From positions 435,859 through 499,858 of the forward strand of contig NZ_LMDJ01000001.1 of the NCBI RefSeq assembly GCF_001425045.1: DNA of 64,000 nucleotides. Reading direction: 5' to 3'. The stretch is from Massilia sp. Root351 (lineage in GTDB: Bacteria > Pseudomonadota > Gammaproteobacteria > Burkholderiales > Burkholderiaceae_D). Positions 24,689 through 33,117 of this stretch are shown here, piece after piece. Position 1 is the first letter of the stretch, and each line of letters begins with the position of its first letter. Made by a program: the position numbers and the translations under genes. Under the pieces are notes generated by a model. That model did not search any database. It worked only from the letters and a program-made list of their open reading frames with translations, and was not told where the DNA came from.

Positions 24689-26881
24689 TCAGAATTTCAT
24701 TTCCAGCAGCGCGCGCACCACGGCGGTGGTGGGGGTGAGGGTGCCGTCGCGCAGGGTGCCGGTAGGTTCGACGAAGGTCGATTCGCTGTAGTTGTCCTGG
24801 TGCAGGGCGTTGGCCACGGCCACGCGCAGCTGGGTCTTCGGGGTGAATTTCCACAAGCCGTACAGGTCCAGCGAACGCTTCGGTATCGAGTACGCGTACT
24901 GTTTCTCCGAGATGCGCACCGGGCCGCCGCTCTGGAAGCTGAAGCTGCCGCCCAGCGTGAGCGGCAAGCTGTCCAGTTTCCAGTCCGCGCCGACCGTGCC
25001 GCTGACCGGGGTCTGCTGGTCCAGGCGGTTGTTCGGGCCGGGCACGGAGTCCAGGTCGGACCAGTTGCGCGACAGGTTGGCGCGCATTTCGATGGCCGGC
25101 GCTGTCGGGTACATGGAGCGCAGCGGCAGCTTGGCTTCCAGTTCGATGCCGCGCGTGTTGGCGGTGCCGGCGTTCATGGGGCGCGACACGTACAGGCCGT
25201 CGACCAGCGCCACCTGCTGGCGCGTGATGTCCTTGATGCGGCGCACGAAGGTGCTGGCCGTCATCAGGCCGCCGCCCGGCAGGTAATGCTCGAACGCCAG
25301 GTCCAGGCCCCACGCCAGTTCCGGTTTCAGCAGCGGGTTGCCGGTCTGGTCCGGGCTGGTGGCGGTGTTGTTGTTGGCGGCGAAGCGGCGCGGGATCAGG
25401 CTGTTGACGCCAGGCGCCTTGTAGGTGCGCGAAATGCCCAGGCGGACCTGGTCGGCCTTGCTGCCGGGGATTTTCCACAAGGTCTGGAACAGCGGGCTCC
25501 ACACGCTGGACTTGTTGCTCACCGGCGCATAGTCGTTGCCTTCGCTGGTGGTCTCGATGCCTTCCCAGCGCAGGCCGAAGTACACCGACCAGCGGTCCGT
25601 GATGGTCCATTCGTCCTGCGCGTACAGGGCCAGGCGCTGCACCTCGGCGTTGTAGACCTGGTCCAGGTCGGACACCGGCGCGCCGATCGGGCTGCTTTCG
25701 CGCTGGATGCGGTCTTCGTCGCGCTTGCTGTAGCCGGCGTCCCAGCCGGTGGCCAGCGCGTGGCCTTCGAACAGCGGCGTGGAGTATTTGCCGGTGGTGG
25801 TGAAGCCCTTGTCGGTGGAGTCGGACGTGACCAGGCGGTCCACCGCCAGCACGTTGTTGGCGAAGTACTGCAGCGTGGGCGCTTCGGTGGAGCGCTTGTT
25901 GTAATTGGCGCCGCCTTTCACTTCCAGCTTGGCGCCGGCGGCCAGCTTGCGGGTCCAGGTCAGGTCGGTGCGCAGCAGGGCGACGTCGGAATCGATGTTC
26001 ACGCTGGTGGCGCTGTAGCGCGGCAGCTTGCCTTGCAGTGTATTCACGCGCTCGTCGGTGTCGCCGCGGAAGCGGTTCACGTTGACGAAGCTTTGCGAGG
26101 TGACGATGTCGTTCGGGCCGAGGTTGACGTTCACGCGCGGCGACAGGTTCAGCGCCTGGAAGGTGCCCTGGCTGGTCTGCTCGGTGCGGCGCAGCAGGTG
26201 CTGTTCGCCTGCCGGGGTGTAGCCGGTGGTGACGATTTCCGCCGGGCGGTTGAACTTGCCGTAGGTGACGCCGCCGCCCACCGCGTAGGAAATGGCGCCC
26301 TTGCGGTCGGAGAGCTGGAAGTTGGTGTTGGTGCCGAGCTTGCCGTTGTCGTCCTGCAGGCCCACTTTGACTTCGCGCTGGGCCGTGACGATGGCTTTCT
26401 TCAGCACGATGTTGATGCCGCCGGCGATGGCCTGGGTGCTAAATTCGGCGGTGGCCGCGCGCATCACTTCGATGCGCTCGATCATGTCCGGCGACAGCGA
26501 GTCCAGCGAGAAGCCGGGCGGCGCCGGTTCGCCGTTCAGCATGATCTGGGTGTAGCCGCTGCCCAGGCCGCGCATGCGGATGTCGCCGCCGCGCCCCTGC
26601 ACGCCGCCCACGGTGATGCCCGGCAGGCGCTTGAGCACCTCGCCGATGGTGGTGTCGCCGTTCTTCAGGATTTCTTCCTGCGTCACCACGATCTTGGTGG
26701 CGGTGTCGTTGCGGCGCGCGTCATAGGTCTCGGCCGCGCCCTTGATCTCCACCTTTTGAATCGGCTGCTTGGCGGGCTGGACCGGTTCGTCGGCCGCGTA
26801 GGCCTGGGCGCTGCTGATGAGAACGGGAACTGCGGCCAGCAGGCGCAGCAAGGTGGGGGACGGGCGGAGCCGTTGGGTCAT
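24689..26881 (-). CDS. TonB-dependent outer-membrane receptor
   Basis: 730 residues: signal peptide (LLRLLAAVPVLISSAQAYAA), plug domain (DTATKIVVTQEEILKNGDTT, RMRGLGSGYTQIMLNGEPA) and a beta barrel ending in the C-terminal Phe of an outer-membrane strand (VVRALLEMKF). Such receptors import siderophores, cobalamin, sugars or oligopeptides. The best resemblance is to FepA/FecA-type siderophore receptors, but the ligand is not determined. The start ATG at 26881 follows a leader holding an intrinsic terminator at 26911-26939, so expression may depend on read-through. Confidence 0.9.
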   Translation of the reverse strand: MTQRLRPSPTLLRLLAAVPVLISSAQAYAADEPVQPAKQPIQKVEIKGAAETYDARRNDTATKIVVTQEEILKNGDTTIGEVLKRLPGITVGGVQGRGGDIRMRGLGSGYTQIMLNGEPAPPGFSLDSLSPDMIERIEVMRAATAEFSTQAIAGGINIVLKKAIVTAQREVKVGLQDDNGKLGTNTNFQLSDRKGAISYAVGGGVTYGKFNRPAEIVTTGYTPAGEQHLLRRTEQTSQGTFQALNLSPRVNVNLGPNDIVTSQSFVNVNRFRGDTDERVNTLQGKLPRYSATSVNIDSDVALLRTDLTWTRKLAAGAKLEVKGGANYNKRSTEAPTLQYFANNVLAVDRLVTSDSTDKGFTTTGKYSTPLFEGHALATGWDAGYSKRDEDRIQRESSPIGAPVSDLDQVYNAEVQRLALYAQDEWTITDRWSVYFGLRWEGIETTSEGNDYAPVSNKSSVWSPLFQTLWKIPGSKADQVRLGISRTYKAPGVNSLIPRRFAANNNTATSPDQTGNPLLKPELAWGLDLAFEHYLPGGGLMTASTFVRRIKDITRQQVALVDGLYVSRPMNAGTANTRGIELEAKLPLRSMYPTAPAIEMRANLSRNWSDLDSVPGPNNRLDQQTPVSGTVGADWKLDSLPLTLGGSFSFQSGGPVRISEKQYAYSIPKRSLDLYGLWKFTPKTQLRVAVANALHQDNYSESTFVEPTGTLRDGTLTPTTAVVRALLEMKF

Positions 26882-26910
26882 GGTGGTTGCCGATTGGGTA
26901 ATGTTTGCAC

Positions 26911-26939
26911 AAGAAAAAGCCCGCTCAGAGGCGGGCTTT
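26911..26939 (-). terminator. intrinsic terminator in the receptor leader
   Basis: On the minus strand AAAGCCCGC, loop CTCTGA, GCGGGCTTT, then TTTTTCTT. It lies 30 bases before the receptor start codon and downstream of the candidate promoter at 26955-26983. It may attenuate the receptor, or end the M14 gene transcript. Confidence 0.85.
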
Positions 26940-26954
26940 GTCCACTTTGCCGTT

Positions 26955-26983
26955 ATGGTAATAGGAACGTTGCCTACTTTCAA
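26955..26983 (-). promoter_or_regulatory. candidate promoter of the TonB-dependent receptor
   Basis: Read on the minus strand: TTGAAA (26983-26978), 17-base spacer, TACCAT (26960-26955). The start point would be near 26948. The terminator stem begins almost at once. Confidence 0.5.
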
Positions 26984-27100
26984 TTGGCTATTTTGGTGCA
27001 TTGGCAGCGGCTTGGCTGTCTATCCGGCTCGATACGCGGCAGATGGGCGCAAATGCCGAATATTGCCGACAATCACCGCAAATCGCGGCAAATCGGCGTC

Positions 27101-27119
27101 GGCCGGCGGGGCGCCGGCC
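27101..27119. terminator. GC-rich hairpin after the M14 gene
   Basis: GGCCGGCG, three G, CGCCGGCC form a perfect 8-bp stem 15 bases beyond the M14 stop codon. No T-run follows on either strand, so it is a possible transcript end or RNA-stabilising stem rather than a certain intrinsic terminator. Confidence 0.35.
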
Positions 27120-27133
27120 GGCAAAATATTTTC

Positions 27134-28267
27134 TCAAGCGTTGGCGCGCAGCGACATCAGCACCGGTTGCAAAATGGCCGCGCCCAGGCGGGCGCTGCGG
27201 GCGCCATCCCAGCCGGTCACTGGATCGGGGTCGTTGGCGTTGTCCTTGAACGGCATTTCCAGCGTCAGCGACAGGCAGCCGAAGGCGTGCGAAATGTGCG
27301 GCGAACCCATGGTCAGGGTTTCCGGCGTCAGCGGGCTTTCACCGTAGCCGAACGCGTCCTGGAAGTCCGGGCTGGCGATCTTGAAGGCTTGCACGAAGTC
27401 CTGCTGGCGCTGGGCGTCGGCCTTGCTCCAGGTTTCCAGCGCTTCGCTGCCGGCGGTGAAGACATAGGGCAGGCCTTCGTCGCCGTGGATGTCCAGGAAC
27501 AGGTCGCAGCCCGTTTGCTTCATCTTGTTCAGCACCAGGAACACTTCCGGGCTGCGCTCCATGGTCGGGTTCAGCCATTCGCGGTTCAGATTGGCGCCGG
27601 CCGCGTTGGTGCGCAGGTTGCCGCGCACCGAGCCGTCCGGGTTCATGTTCGGCACCACGTAGAACACCGCTTCCTGCAGCAGCTGGCGGCCGAAGGGATT
27701 GGCCACGTCCAGCAGGGCGTCGACCATGCCTTCCACGAACCATTCCGCCATGGTCTCGCCCGGGTGCTGGCGCGCAATGACCCACACCTTCGGCTTGCCT
27801 TCTTCCGGCTCGCCGATCACCATCAGGTTCATGTCGTGGCCGTCCAGGGTGCTGCCCAGGTCTTCCACGCGCACGTAGTCGTTCAGCTGGGCGTTGTCCA
27901 GCAGGGCCAGGTGGCGCTCCCACGAGTAGGGCTCGAAGTAGGCGTAGTAGACGCTGTCGTATTCCGGCGTGTGCTCGATGACCATGGTCTGGCCGTCGTA
28001 CGAGGTGGGCACGCGGAACCAGGTTTCGCGGTCGTAGCTGGCGGCGGCCTGGTAGTCTTTCCAGCCGTCCGGATAGGCGGCCTGGCCGGCGTTCAGGAAG
28101 TTCATGGTCAGCGGGGTCGCCTTGGCGCCCTGCACGCGGAAGTAGAACCACTGGATGATGTCGGCAGCGGAATCTTTGCGAATGTTCAGGTCGATCGCGG
28201 AAGGGTCGTCCGCGCGCAGAACGTCGATGGCGCCAGCATCGAATTGGTGGCTGATTTTGATAGGCAT
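27134..28267 (-). CDS. M14 family zinc carboxypeptidase
   Basis: 377 residues, cytosolic. The zinc ligands are H168 and E171 in ARQHPGETMAEW and H261 in FLDIHGDE. The N-terminal beta-sandwich (NIRKDSAADIIQWFYFRVQG) followed by the peptidase domain is the layout of the cytosolic carboxypeptidase (CCP/Nna1) branch, which removes C-terminal acidic residues from proteins in eukaryotes; the bacterial substrate is unknown. It is the right length for the bacterial members. It is divergent from the second TRAP binding-protein gene. Confidence 0.88.
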   Translation of the reverse strand: MPIKISHQFDAGAIDVLRADDPSAIDLNIRKDSAADIIQWFYFRVQGAKATPLTMNFLNAGQAAYPDGWKDYQAAASYDRETWFRVPTSYDGQTMVIEHTPEYDSVYYAYFEPYSWERHLALLDNAQLNDYVRVEDLGSTLDGHDMNLMVIGEPEEGKPKVWVIARQHPGETMAEWFVEGMVDALLDVANPFGRQLLQEAVFYVVPNMNPDGSVRGNLRTNAAGANLNREWLNPTMERSPEVFLVLNKMKQTGCDLFLDIHGDEGLPYVFTAGSEALETWSKADAQRQQDFVQAFKIASPDFQDAFGYGESPLTPETLTMGSPHISHAFGCLSLTLEMPFKDNANDPDPVTGWDGARSARLGAAILQPVLMSLRANA

Positions 28268-28336
28268 TGCGTCTGTCCTGATGGGTAAAAGTATCGGGTG
28301 TGCGACATGATACTAGTTTTATGGACAAGCTTGGGA

Positions 28337-28365
28337 TTGCAAGCTTGTTAATTCGGTCATACACT
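28337..28365 (+). promoter_or_regulatory. promoter of the second TRAP binding-protein gene
   Basis: TTGCAA (28337-28342), 17 bases, TACACT (28360-28365), identical in boxes and spacing to 22297-22325. CAAGCTTG occurs twice here, once just upstream and once overlapping the -35 box. Confidence 0.75.
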
Positions 28366-28407
28366 AGGCCGGGATTCCTCATGAAAACAACACCGGAGAC
28401 AGAACCT

Positions 28408-29496
28408 ATGCAGCGTCGTTCCTTCCTGAAAAACGCCACCCTGGGCGCTGGCGCCGGCGCGCTGGCCGTGGCCCCGGCGCTGGCCCAGGCGCAGCCCGCC
28501 GTCACGTGGCGGCTGGCGTCGAGCTTTCCCAAGACCCTGGACACCATCTACGGCTCGGCCGACCACTTCTGCAAGCGCGTGGCCGAGCTGACCGGCGGCA
28601 AATTCACCATCCGCCAGCACGCCGCCGGCGAGATCGTGCCGGGCTTGCAGGTGATGGACGCGGTACAGGCGGGCACGGTGGAGATGGGCCACACGCCGTC
28701 CTACTACTACTTCGGCAAGGATCCGGCGTTCTGCTTCGACTGCGCGGTGCCGTTCGGCCTGACCGCGCGCCAGCAGACCGCGTGGTACGACCAGGGCGGC
28801 GGACGCGAGCTGATGCGCGAGTTCTACAAGGGCTACGGCATCATCAATTTCATGGCCGGCAATACCGGCACGCAGATGGGCGGCTGGTACCGCAAGGAAG
28901 TGAAAACGGTGGCCGACATGAAGGGCCTGAAGATCCGCATCGCCGGCTTCGCCGGCCGCGTGATGGAGCGCATGGGCGCGGTGCCGCAGCAGATTCCGGC
29001 CAGCGACGTCTACGGCGCGCTGGAAAAGGGCACCATCGACGCGGCCGAGTGGGTCGGCCCGTACGACGATGAAAAGCTGGGCCTGCAGCGCGTGGCGCCG
29101 CACTATTACGCGCCGGGCTGGTGGGAGGCCGGGCCGCAACTGTCGTTTTATGTCAACATCAAAGAGTGGGAAAAGCTGCCCAAGGAATACCAGGCGGCGG
29201 TGGAATGCGCCAGCTACGAGTGCCACGTGACCATGCAGGCCGAGTACGACACCAGGAACCCGGCCGCGCTGGCGCGCCTGCTGAAGAACGGCGCCAGGCT
29301 GCACACCTTCTCGAAAGAGATCATGGACGCGTCATACAAGCTGTCGACCGCCGTGATGGAAGAGGAAGCGGCCAGGAACGCCAAGTTCAAGAAGATCTAC
29401 GAGCCGTGGAAGAAGTTCCGCCAGGACCAGAACCAGTGGGCCTCGGTGGCCGAAGCCACCATGCAGAATTACCTGATCAACGCCGGCCGCCGGTAG
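28408..29496 (+). CDS. TRAP transporter solute-binding protein (DctP type), copy 2
   Basis: 362 residues, the same length as copy 1 and about three quarters identical by eye. Signal MQRRSFLKNATLGAGAGALA contains the twin-arginine RRSFLK motif. Core motifs (GLQVMDAVQAGTVEMGHT, EKGTIDAAEWVGPYDDEKLG, NQWASVAEATMQNY) match copy 1, while the ligand-pocket region differs slightly (for example ASDVYGAL against GGDIYPAL). GGAGA precedes the chosen ATG. No permease genes are adjacent, so both receptors may serve one transporter elsewhere. Confidence 0.92.
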   Translation: MQRRSFLKNATLGAGAGALAVAPALAQAQPAVTWRLASSFPKTLDTIYGSADHFCKRVAELTGGKFTIRQHAAGEIVPGLQVMDAVQAGTVEMGHTPSYYYFGKDPAFCFDCAVPFGLTARQQTAWYDQGGGRELMREFYKGYGIINFMAGNTGTQMGGWYRKEVKTVADMKGLKIRIAGFAGRVMERMGAVPQQIPASDVYGALEKGTIDAAEWVGPYDDEKLGLQRVAPHYYAPGWWEAGPQLSFYVNIKEWEKLPKEYQAAVECASYECHVTMQAEYDTRNPAALARLLKNGARLHTFSKEIMDASYKLSTAVMEEEAARNAKFKKIYEPWKKFRQDQNQWASVAEATMQNYLINAGRR

Positions 29497-29518
29497 CGGC
29501 GCGGCAGGGCGCTTCGCC

Positions 29519-30439
29519 ATGACCGGGGGATACTTCGTCGGCATCGCCGTGCTGCTGGTGCTTGTCGTTGGACCGGCGGCACTGGGCCTGGCCGGATGGT
29601 TCAAGACCCGCCGCGCTCCGCCGGCCCCGCAACCCGGCGGCAGCGTGCGATGGCGCTGGACGCTGATGTCGGCGTTGCTGTATGTCTTCGCTTTCAATCT
29701 GACCTTCTTCATCCAGGAGCTGTTCCTGGTGCTGCCCAAGGCCCTTACGCCGGGTTTGCGCCCGACCCTGTTCCACAACAACCACCGCTGGGAGGGCGAG
29801 AACCCGCTGGCAAGCCTGTTCCAGGGGACAGGCGCGCTGGCGACCTTGCTGGCGGGTGGTTTTTGCGCATGGCTGTTGTGGCGAGGCAGCGGCAAATCGG
29901 CCGCCGCGCGCCTGTTGCTATTCTGGATGGCGTACAGCGGGATCTTCATGGCGTTGCCGCAGGTGGCCATCGGCGCGCTCAGCACCCAGAGCGATGTGGG
30001 GATGGCGATGGCGTACCTGGGGACCACGCAGGCCGCCAAGCTGACGGCGGCGTTGCTTGCGCTTGGCGCCATCCCCCTGTTCGCCGGCTGGCTGCGGCAG
30101 CGCTTGCTCGACCAGGTTGGCGGCGTGGACCGTATCCCCGGTCCCACGGGCAGCAAGCTGCTGCTGTTCGAGCTGGCCGCGCTGCCGGCGGTGCTGGCGC
30201 TGCCCGCGATTTTCCTGTTTCGCATTCCCAGGGACTGGACGGAAGTGGTCCTGGTGCCGGTGGTGGTGACCATCGCCGGCGTATTCTGGATGCAGGCCGG
30301 AGCCTGGCGCCCCGGCGCGGGCAGCGTCAAAGGTGCCGGCGGCGCGGCGGCGGCGTCGGTTGCCTGGCCGCTTTGCGCGGTTGCGGCGCTGTTGCTGGTC
30401 TTCCAGCTGTTGTTGAGACCGGGTGTGCGCTTCTACTGA
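29519..30439 (+). CDS. membrane protein of unknown function
   Basis: 306 residues with about 7-8 hydrophobic segments (AVLLVLVVGPAALGLAGW, TLMSALLYVFAFNLTFFI and others) and a short cytoplasmic or periplasmic loop FHNNHRWEGENPLASLFQG. The aromatic, His-containing loop is the only distinctive feature. I do not recognise a family. It begins 22 bases after the TRAP gene and could be co-transcribed, but it does not resemble DctQ or DctM. Confidence 0.7.
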   Translation: MTGGYFVGIAVLLVLVVGPAALGLAGWFKTRRAPPAPQPGGSVRWRWTLMSALLYVFAFNLTFFIQELFLVLPKALTPGLRPTLFHNNHRWEGENPLASLFQGTGALATLLAGGFCAWLLWRGSGKSAAARLLLFWMAYSGIFMALPQVAIGALSTQSDVGMAMAYLGTTQAAKLTAALLALGAIPLFAGWLRQRLLDQVGGVDRIPGPTGSKLLLFELAALPAVLALPAIFLFRIPRDWTEVVLVPVVVTIAGVFWMQAGAWRPGAGSVKGAGGAAAASVAWPLCAVAALLLVFQLLLRPGVRFY

Positions 30440-30464
30440 CGGCGCCCAGGCTGCCTGCCGGTGC

Positions 30465-31109
30465 TTACGCCGCCGCGGGCAGCGGCAGGTCGAGCTGGTG
30501 CCATGCGGCCATGGCGCCGGCCAGTTCCAGGCTGCCATGGCCGCCCTGGCGCAGCAGGCCGCGCATGCTGTCGGCCAGCACCTCGGGCGTTTCTCCCTGG
30601 CCCAGCTTGAATTGCCCCTGTAGCGTGCGGACCCGGGCGCGAAAGGGCACGATGTACTGGCTCAGCACCTCGTAGCGCGGGCTTTCCGCCAGCCGCCACG
30701 GGCACGCCTCGCCCGCGTCCATCTGGTCGACCAGGGCCTGCAAGGCCGCGCGCGTGGCGTCCGGGCCGCTGCCGAACTCCAGGTCGACGTCGAACTGCGC
30801 CATCTCGTAGTTCCAGGTGGGTGCGTTGCGCCGGTCGCGCAGCCAGGCGGACGAGATGTAGCCTTGGGCGCCGGTGAACACCAGCAGCGCCCGGCCCGAC
30901 TGGCGCAGGCTGGCCAGCTGCGGATTGTGCGTGGACAGGTGGCCGATGAACTCCAGCCCGCCGCCTTCGGTGCGCTGCAGCACCAGCGGCAGCGGGGTGG
31001 CCTGCGAGCCGGCATCGCCATGGCTGACCAGCAGGGCCAGCGGGTGGCGCTTGACGAGGTCTTCGATCGGCTGCAGCTCGGCTGGGCGGAAAATACTGGT
31101 GTGATACAT
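30465..31109 (-). CDS. paiB: FMN-binding negative transcriptional regulator (PaiB type)
   Basis: 214 residues. PaiB-family proteins have a split-barrel FMN-binding fold and were described as repressors of sporulation and degradative enzymes in Bacillus; their biochemical role elsewhere is unclear. Features: MYHTSIFRPAELQPIEDLVK, HPLALLVSHGDAG and ALLVFTGAQGYISSAWL. GGAGA precedes the ATG at 31109. The gene is divergent from a LysR-type regulator, which suggests control by it. Confidence 0.88.
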   Translation of the reverse strand: MYHTSIFRPAELQPIEDLVKRHPLALLVSHGDAGSQATPLPLVLQRTEGGGLEFIGHLSTHNPQLASLRQSGRALLVFTGAQGYISSAWLRDRRNAPTWNYEMAQFDVDLEFGSGPDATRAALQALVDQMDAGEACPWRLAESPRYEVLSQYIVPFRARVRTLQGQFKLGQGETPEVLADSMRGLLRQGGHGSLELAGAMAAWHQLDLPLPAAA

Positions 31110-31218
31110 TGCGCGTCTCCGGTGGGTTGGTGCGGCCATTGTGCGGCGCGCGCCGGGGCGGCGAAAGGCACGCCGTGCAATCGGCGCGTTCGCCGGTGAA
31201 CAACAGAAAGGGCGGGAC

Positions 31219-32124
31219 ATGGCGGGCAGCGGCAAACTGGGATGGGGCGATTTGCATGTGCTGCACGCGGTGGCCAGCACCGGCTCGCTGTCGCAGGCGG
31301 CGGCGCTGCTGGGCACCAGCCATCCCACGGTGTTCCGCCGCATCCAGGCCATTGAGCAGACCCTGGGGGCGACGCTGTTCGAGCGCAGCCGCCAGGGCTA
31401 TCGCGCGACCGCCGCAGCGGCTGAATTGCTGGAACTGGCCGAACATATTGCGCAGCGGCTGAACGACATGTCCGCTCCTGCCGCGCACGGCGCCGTCGGC
31501 GGCACGGTGCTGCTGAGCACGACTGAAACGATGCTGCCGACCGTGCTGCCGCCGGTGCTGGCCCGGCTGCGGGAAAGCGCGCCCGGGATACTGGTCGCGC
31601 TGGACATTGCGGACGGCCTGGCCAATCTGCAGCGGCGCGAGGCCGACGTGGCGCTGCGGGCCGGCGGCCAGCCGCCGGACGACCTGGTGGGCCGCGTGGT
31701 GTGCGGCATCGAGACCGCGGTGTACCGGCCGGCGGCGTGGCGGCCGGTCGACGAGGCGCGCCTCGCCGCAGTGCCGTGGGTCTGCCTGGATGACGGTTTT
31801 GCGCACCTGGCGTCGCTGCAGTGGCTGAAGCAGCGTGGCCTGCTGGCGCGCGCCGCCGCGCGCTGCAACAGCACCGTGGCCGTCATGCGGCTGGCGGAGC
31901 AGGGCATGGGCCTGGCGGTGCTGCCGTGCTACCTGGGCGACGCCAGCCCCGCGCTGCGGCGCGTGCTGCCGCCGCAGCCGCAGTTCCGGTCCGGGCTGTG
32001 GCTGCTGTCGCACGCCAGCACGCGCGGCGTGGCGCGCATCGGCGCCGTGCTGGAGGCGCTGGGCGACGGCCTGCGGCGGCAGGCGGACCTGTTCGAAGGC
32101 CGCCGTCCCTGGCCGGAGCCTTGA
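31219..32124 (+). CDS. LysR-type transcriptional regulator
   Basis: 301 residues. Winged-helix N-terminus LHVLHAVASTGSLSQAAALL followed by HPTVFRRIQAIEQTLGATLF, then a coinducer-binding domain of about 200 residues (RREADVALRAG, AEQGMGLAVLPCYLG). The protein lies head to head with paiB across 109 bases, the classic setting for LysR control of a divergent gene. Longer in-frame sequence upstream was rejected because it overlaps the intergenic region. Confidence 0.92.
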   Translation: MAGSGKLGWGDLHVLHAVASTGSLSQAAALLGTSHPTVFRRIQAIEQTLGATLFERSRQGYRATAAAAELLELAEHIAQRLNDMSAPAAHGAVGGTVLLSTTETMLPTVLPPVLARLRESAPGILVALDIADGLANLQRREADVALRAGGQPPDDLVGRVVCGIETAVYRPAAWRPVDEARLAAVPWVCLDDGFAHLASLQWLKQRGLLARAAARCNSTVAVMRLAEQGMGLAVLPCYLGDASPALRRVLPPQPQFRSGLWLLSHASTRGVARIGAVLEALGDGLRRQADLFEGRRPWPEP

Positions 32125-32237
32125 TCGGCAAAGTCCACTTTCCCTGAGCCAGATCAACATGGGCTGCGCGCCGGCTTGCTATGTTGGCTTGCGGCCCTCC
32201 GCATTGTGCGGCCGCGCCGCGCTACCAGGAGACCACC

Positions 32238-32495
32238 ATGGATCATTGCGGACCGGACCACATTGAAGTGCTGGACAAAAAAATCACCGCGCTGAGCGAC
32301 GCGCTGGCGCACCTGGGCCAGGGCACCACGCTGAAAGAGCTGCTGCGCATCATCCGCTTCCCCGGCTACACTACCCCCGCCGAGTTCGCTTTCTCGGTCG
32401 CCATGCTCGACAGCATGGCCCACCAGGCCCGCATGCTCGAACAAATGGGCGACGATCTGCTCGCGGCCGCCAAGCAGGTGGGGCAGGAGGGCTGA
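32238..32495 (+). CDS. small helical protein, 85 aa
   Basis: An 85-residue predicted helical protein (MDHCGPDHIEVLDKKI, LKELLRIIRFPGYTTPAEFA, MLDSMAHQARMLEQMGDDLL). AGGAGA precedes ATG, and codon use is like that of the neighbours, so it is probably real. No function can be read from it. It follows the LysR gene by 113 bases. Confidence 0.55.
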   Translation: MDHCGPDHIEVLDKKITALSDALAHLGQGTTLKELLRIIRFPGYTTPAEFAFSVAMLDSMAHQARMLEQMGDDLLAAAKQVGQEG

Positions 32496-32573
32496 CGCGC
32501 GCTGCCGGCCTGTGGCTGCATTCAGTCCGCGGTCCCGCCGCCTTCCCGCCTGTTGCGCCGCGCTGACAAACCC

Positions 32574-32601
32574 TTGCGCTGAGGAAAATGTACGCTACAC
32601 T
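32574..32601 (+). promoter_or_regulatory. candidate promoter of the second sCache gene
   Basis: TTGCGC (32574-32579), 16-base spacer, TACACT (32596-32601), with about 54 bases to the ATG and a GAGGGGA ribosome site. It shares the TACACT box with the infA and TRAP promoters. Confidence 0.45.
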
Positions 32602-32655
32602 GCCCTGGCCGCGTGCCGGGGCAGTGCGGCGTTCTTCCACTCTGAGGGGACATAG

Positions 32656-33117
32656 ATGAAGCAGCTGTTTCGGGTAGTGTTGGCGGCCTTGCTGGCCTGT
32701 TCGTTCTTGCCGGCTGCGTCGGCGGCGAATGTGGGATCGGCGGACGAGGCGGTGGCGATGGTGAAGAAGGCGGCCGCCTACATCGCGGCCAACGGCAAGG
32801 ACAAGGCCTACGCTGAAATTAACAACCCCAGCGGCCAGTTCAAGGACCGCGACCTGTATATCGCCGTGCTGGACACCAGGGGCGTGACCCTGGCGCACGG
32901 CGGCAACGCCAAGCTGATCGGCAAGCCCATGATCGACCTGAAGGACGTGGACGACAAGCACTTCATCAAGGCCTTCCTCGACGTGGCCGCCACCAAGGGC
33001 AGCGGCTGGGTCGACTACAAGTGGCCGAATCCGGTGAGCAAGGCCATCGAGAAAAAGTCCACCTACGTGGAGAAGGCCGGCGACCTGGTCATCATCTGCG
33101 GCATCTACAAAGGCTAG
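32656..33117 (+). CDS. secreted sCache domain protein (paralogue)
   Basis: 153 residues with a signal peptide (VVLAALLACSFLPAASA). Same architecture as 11453-11917: AAAYIAANGKDKAYAEI, LYIAVLDTRGVTLAHGGN, KGSGWVDYKWPNPVSKAI and YVEKAGDLVIICGIYKG. Here it stands alone, without a chemoreceptor next to it. It is convergent with paaX, and the two stop codons touch with no gap (TAG then TCA). Confidence 0.85.
   Translation: MKQLFRVVLAALLACSFLPAASAANVGSADEAVAMVKKAAAYIAANGKDKAYAEINNPSGQFKDRDLYIAVLDTRGVTLAHGGNAKLIGKPMIDLKDVDDKHFIKAFLDVAATKGSGWVDYKWPNPVSKAIEKKSTYVEKAGDLVIICGIYKG

Noticed and set aside
24800..28288. Very long open frame opposite the TonB receptor and M14 genes
   Set aside because: It is a shadow of the GC-rich real genes on the other strand: its sequence is Ala/Arg/Gln/His-rich and has no domain, while both opposite genes are clear families.
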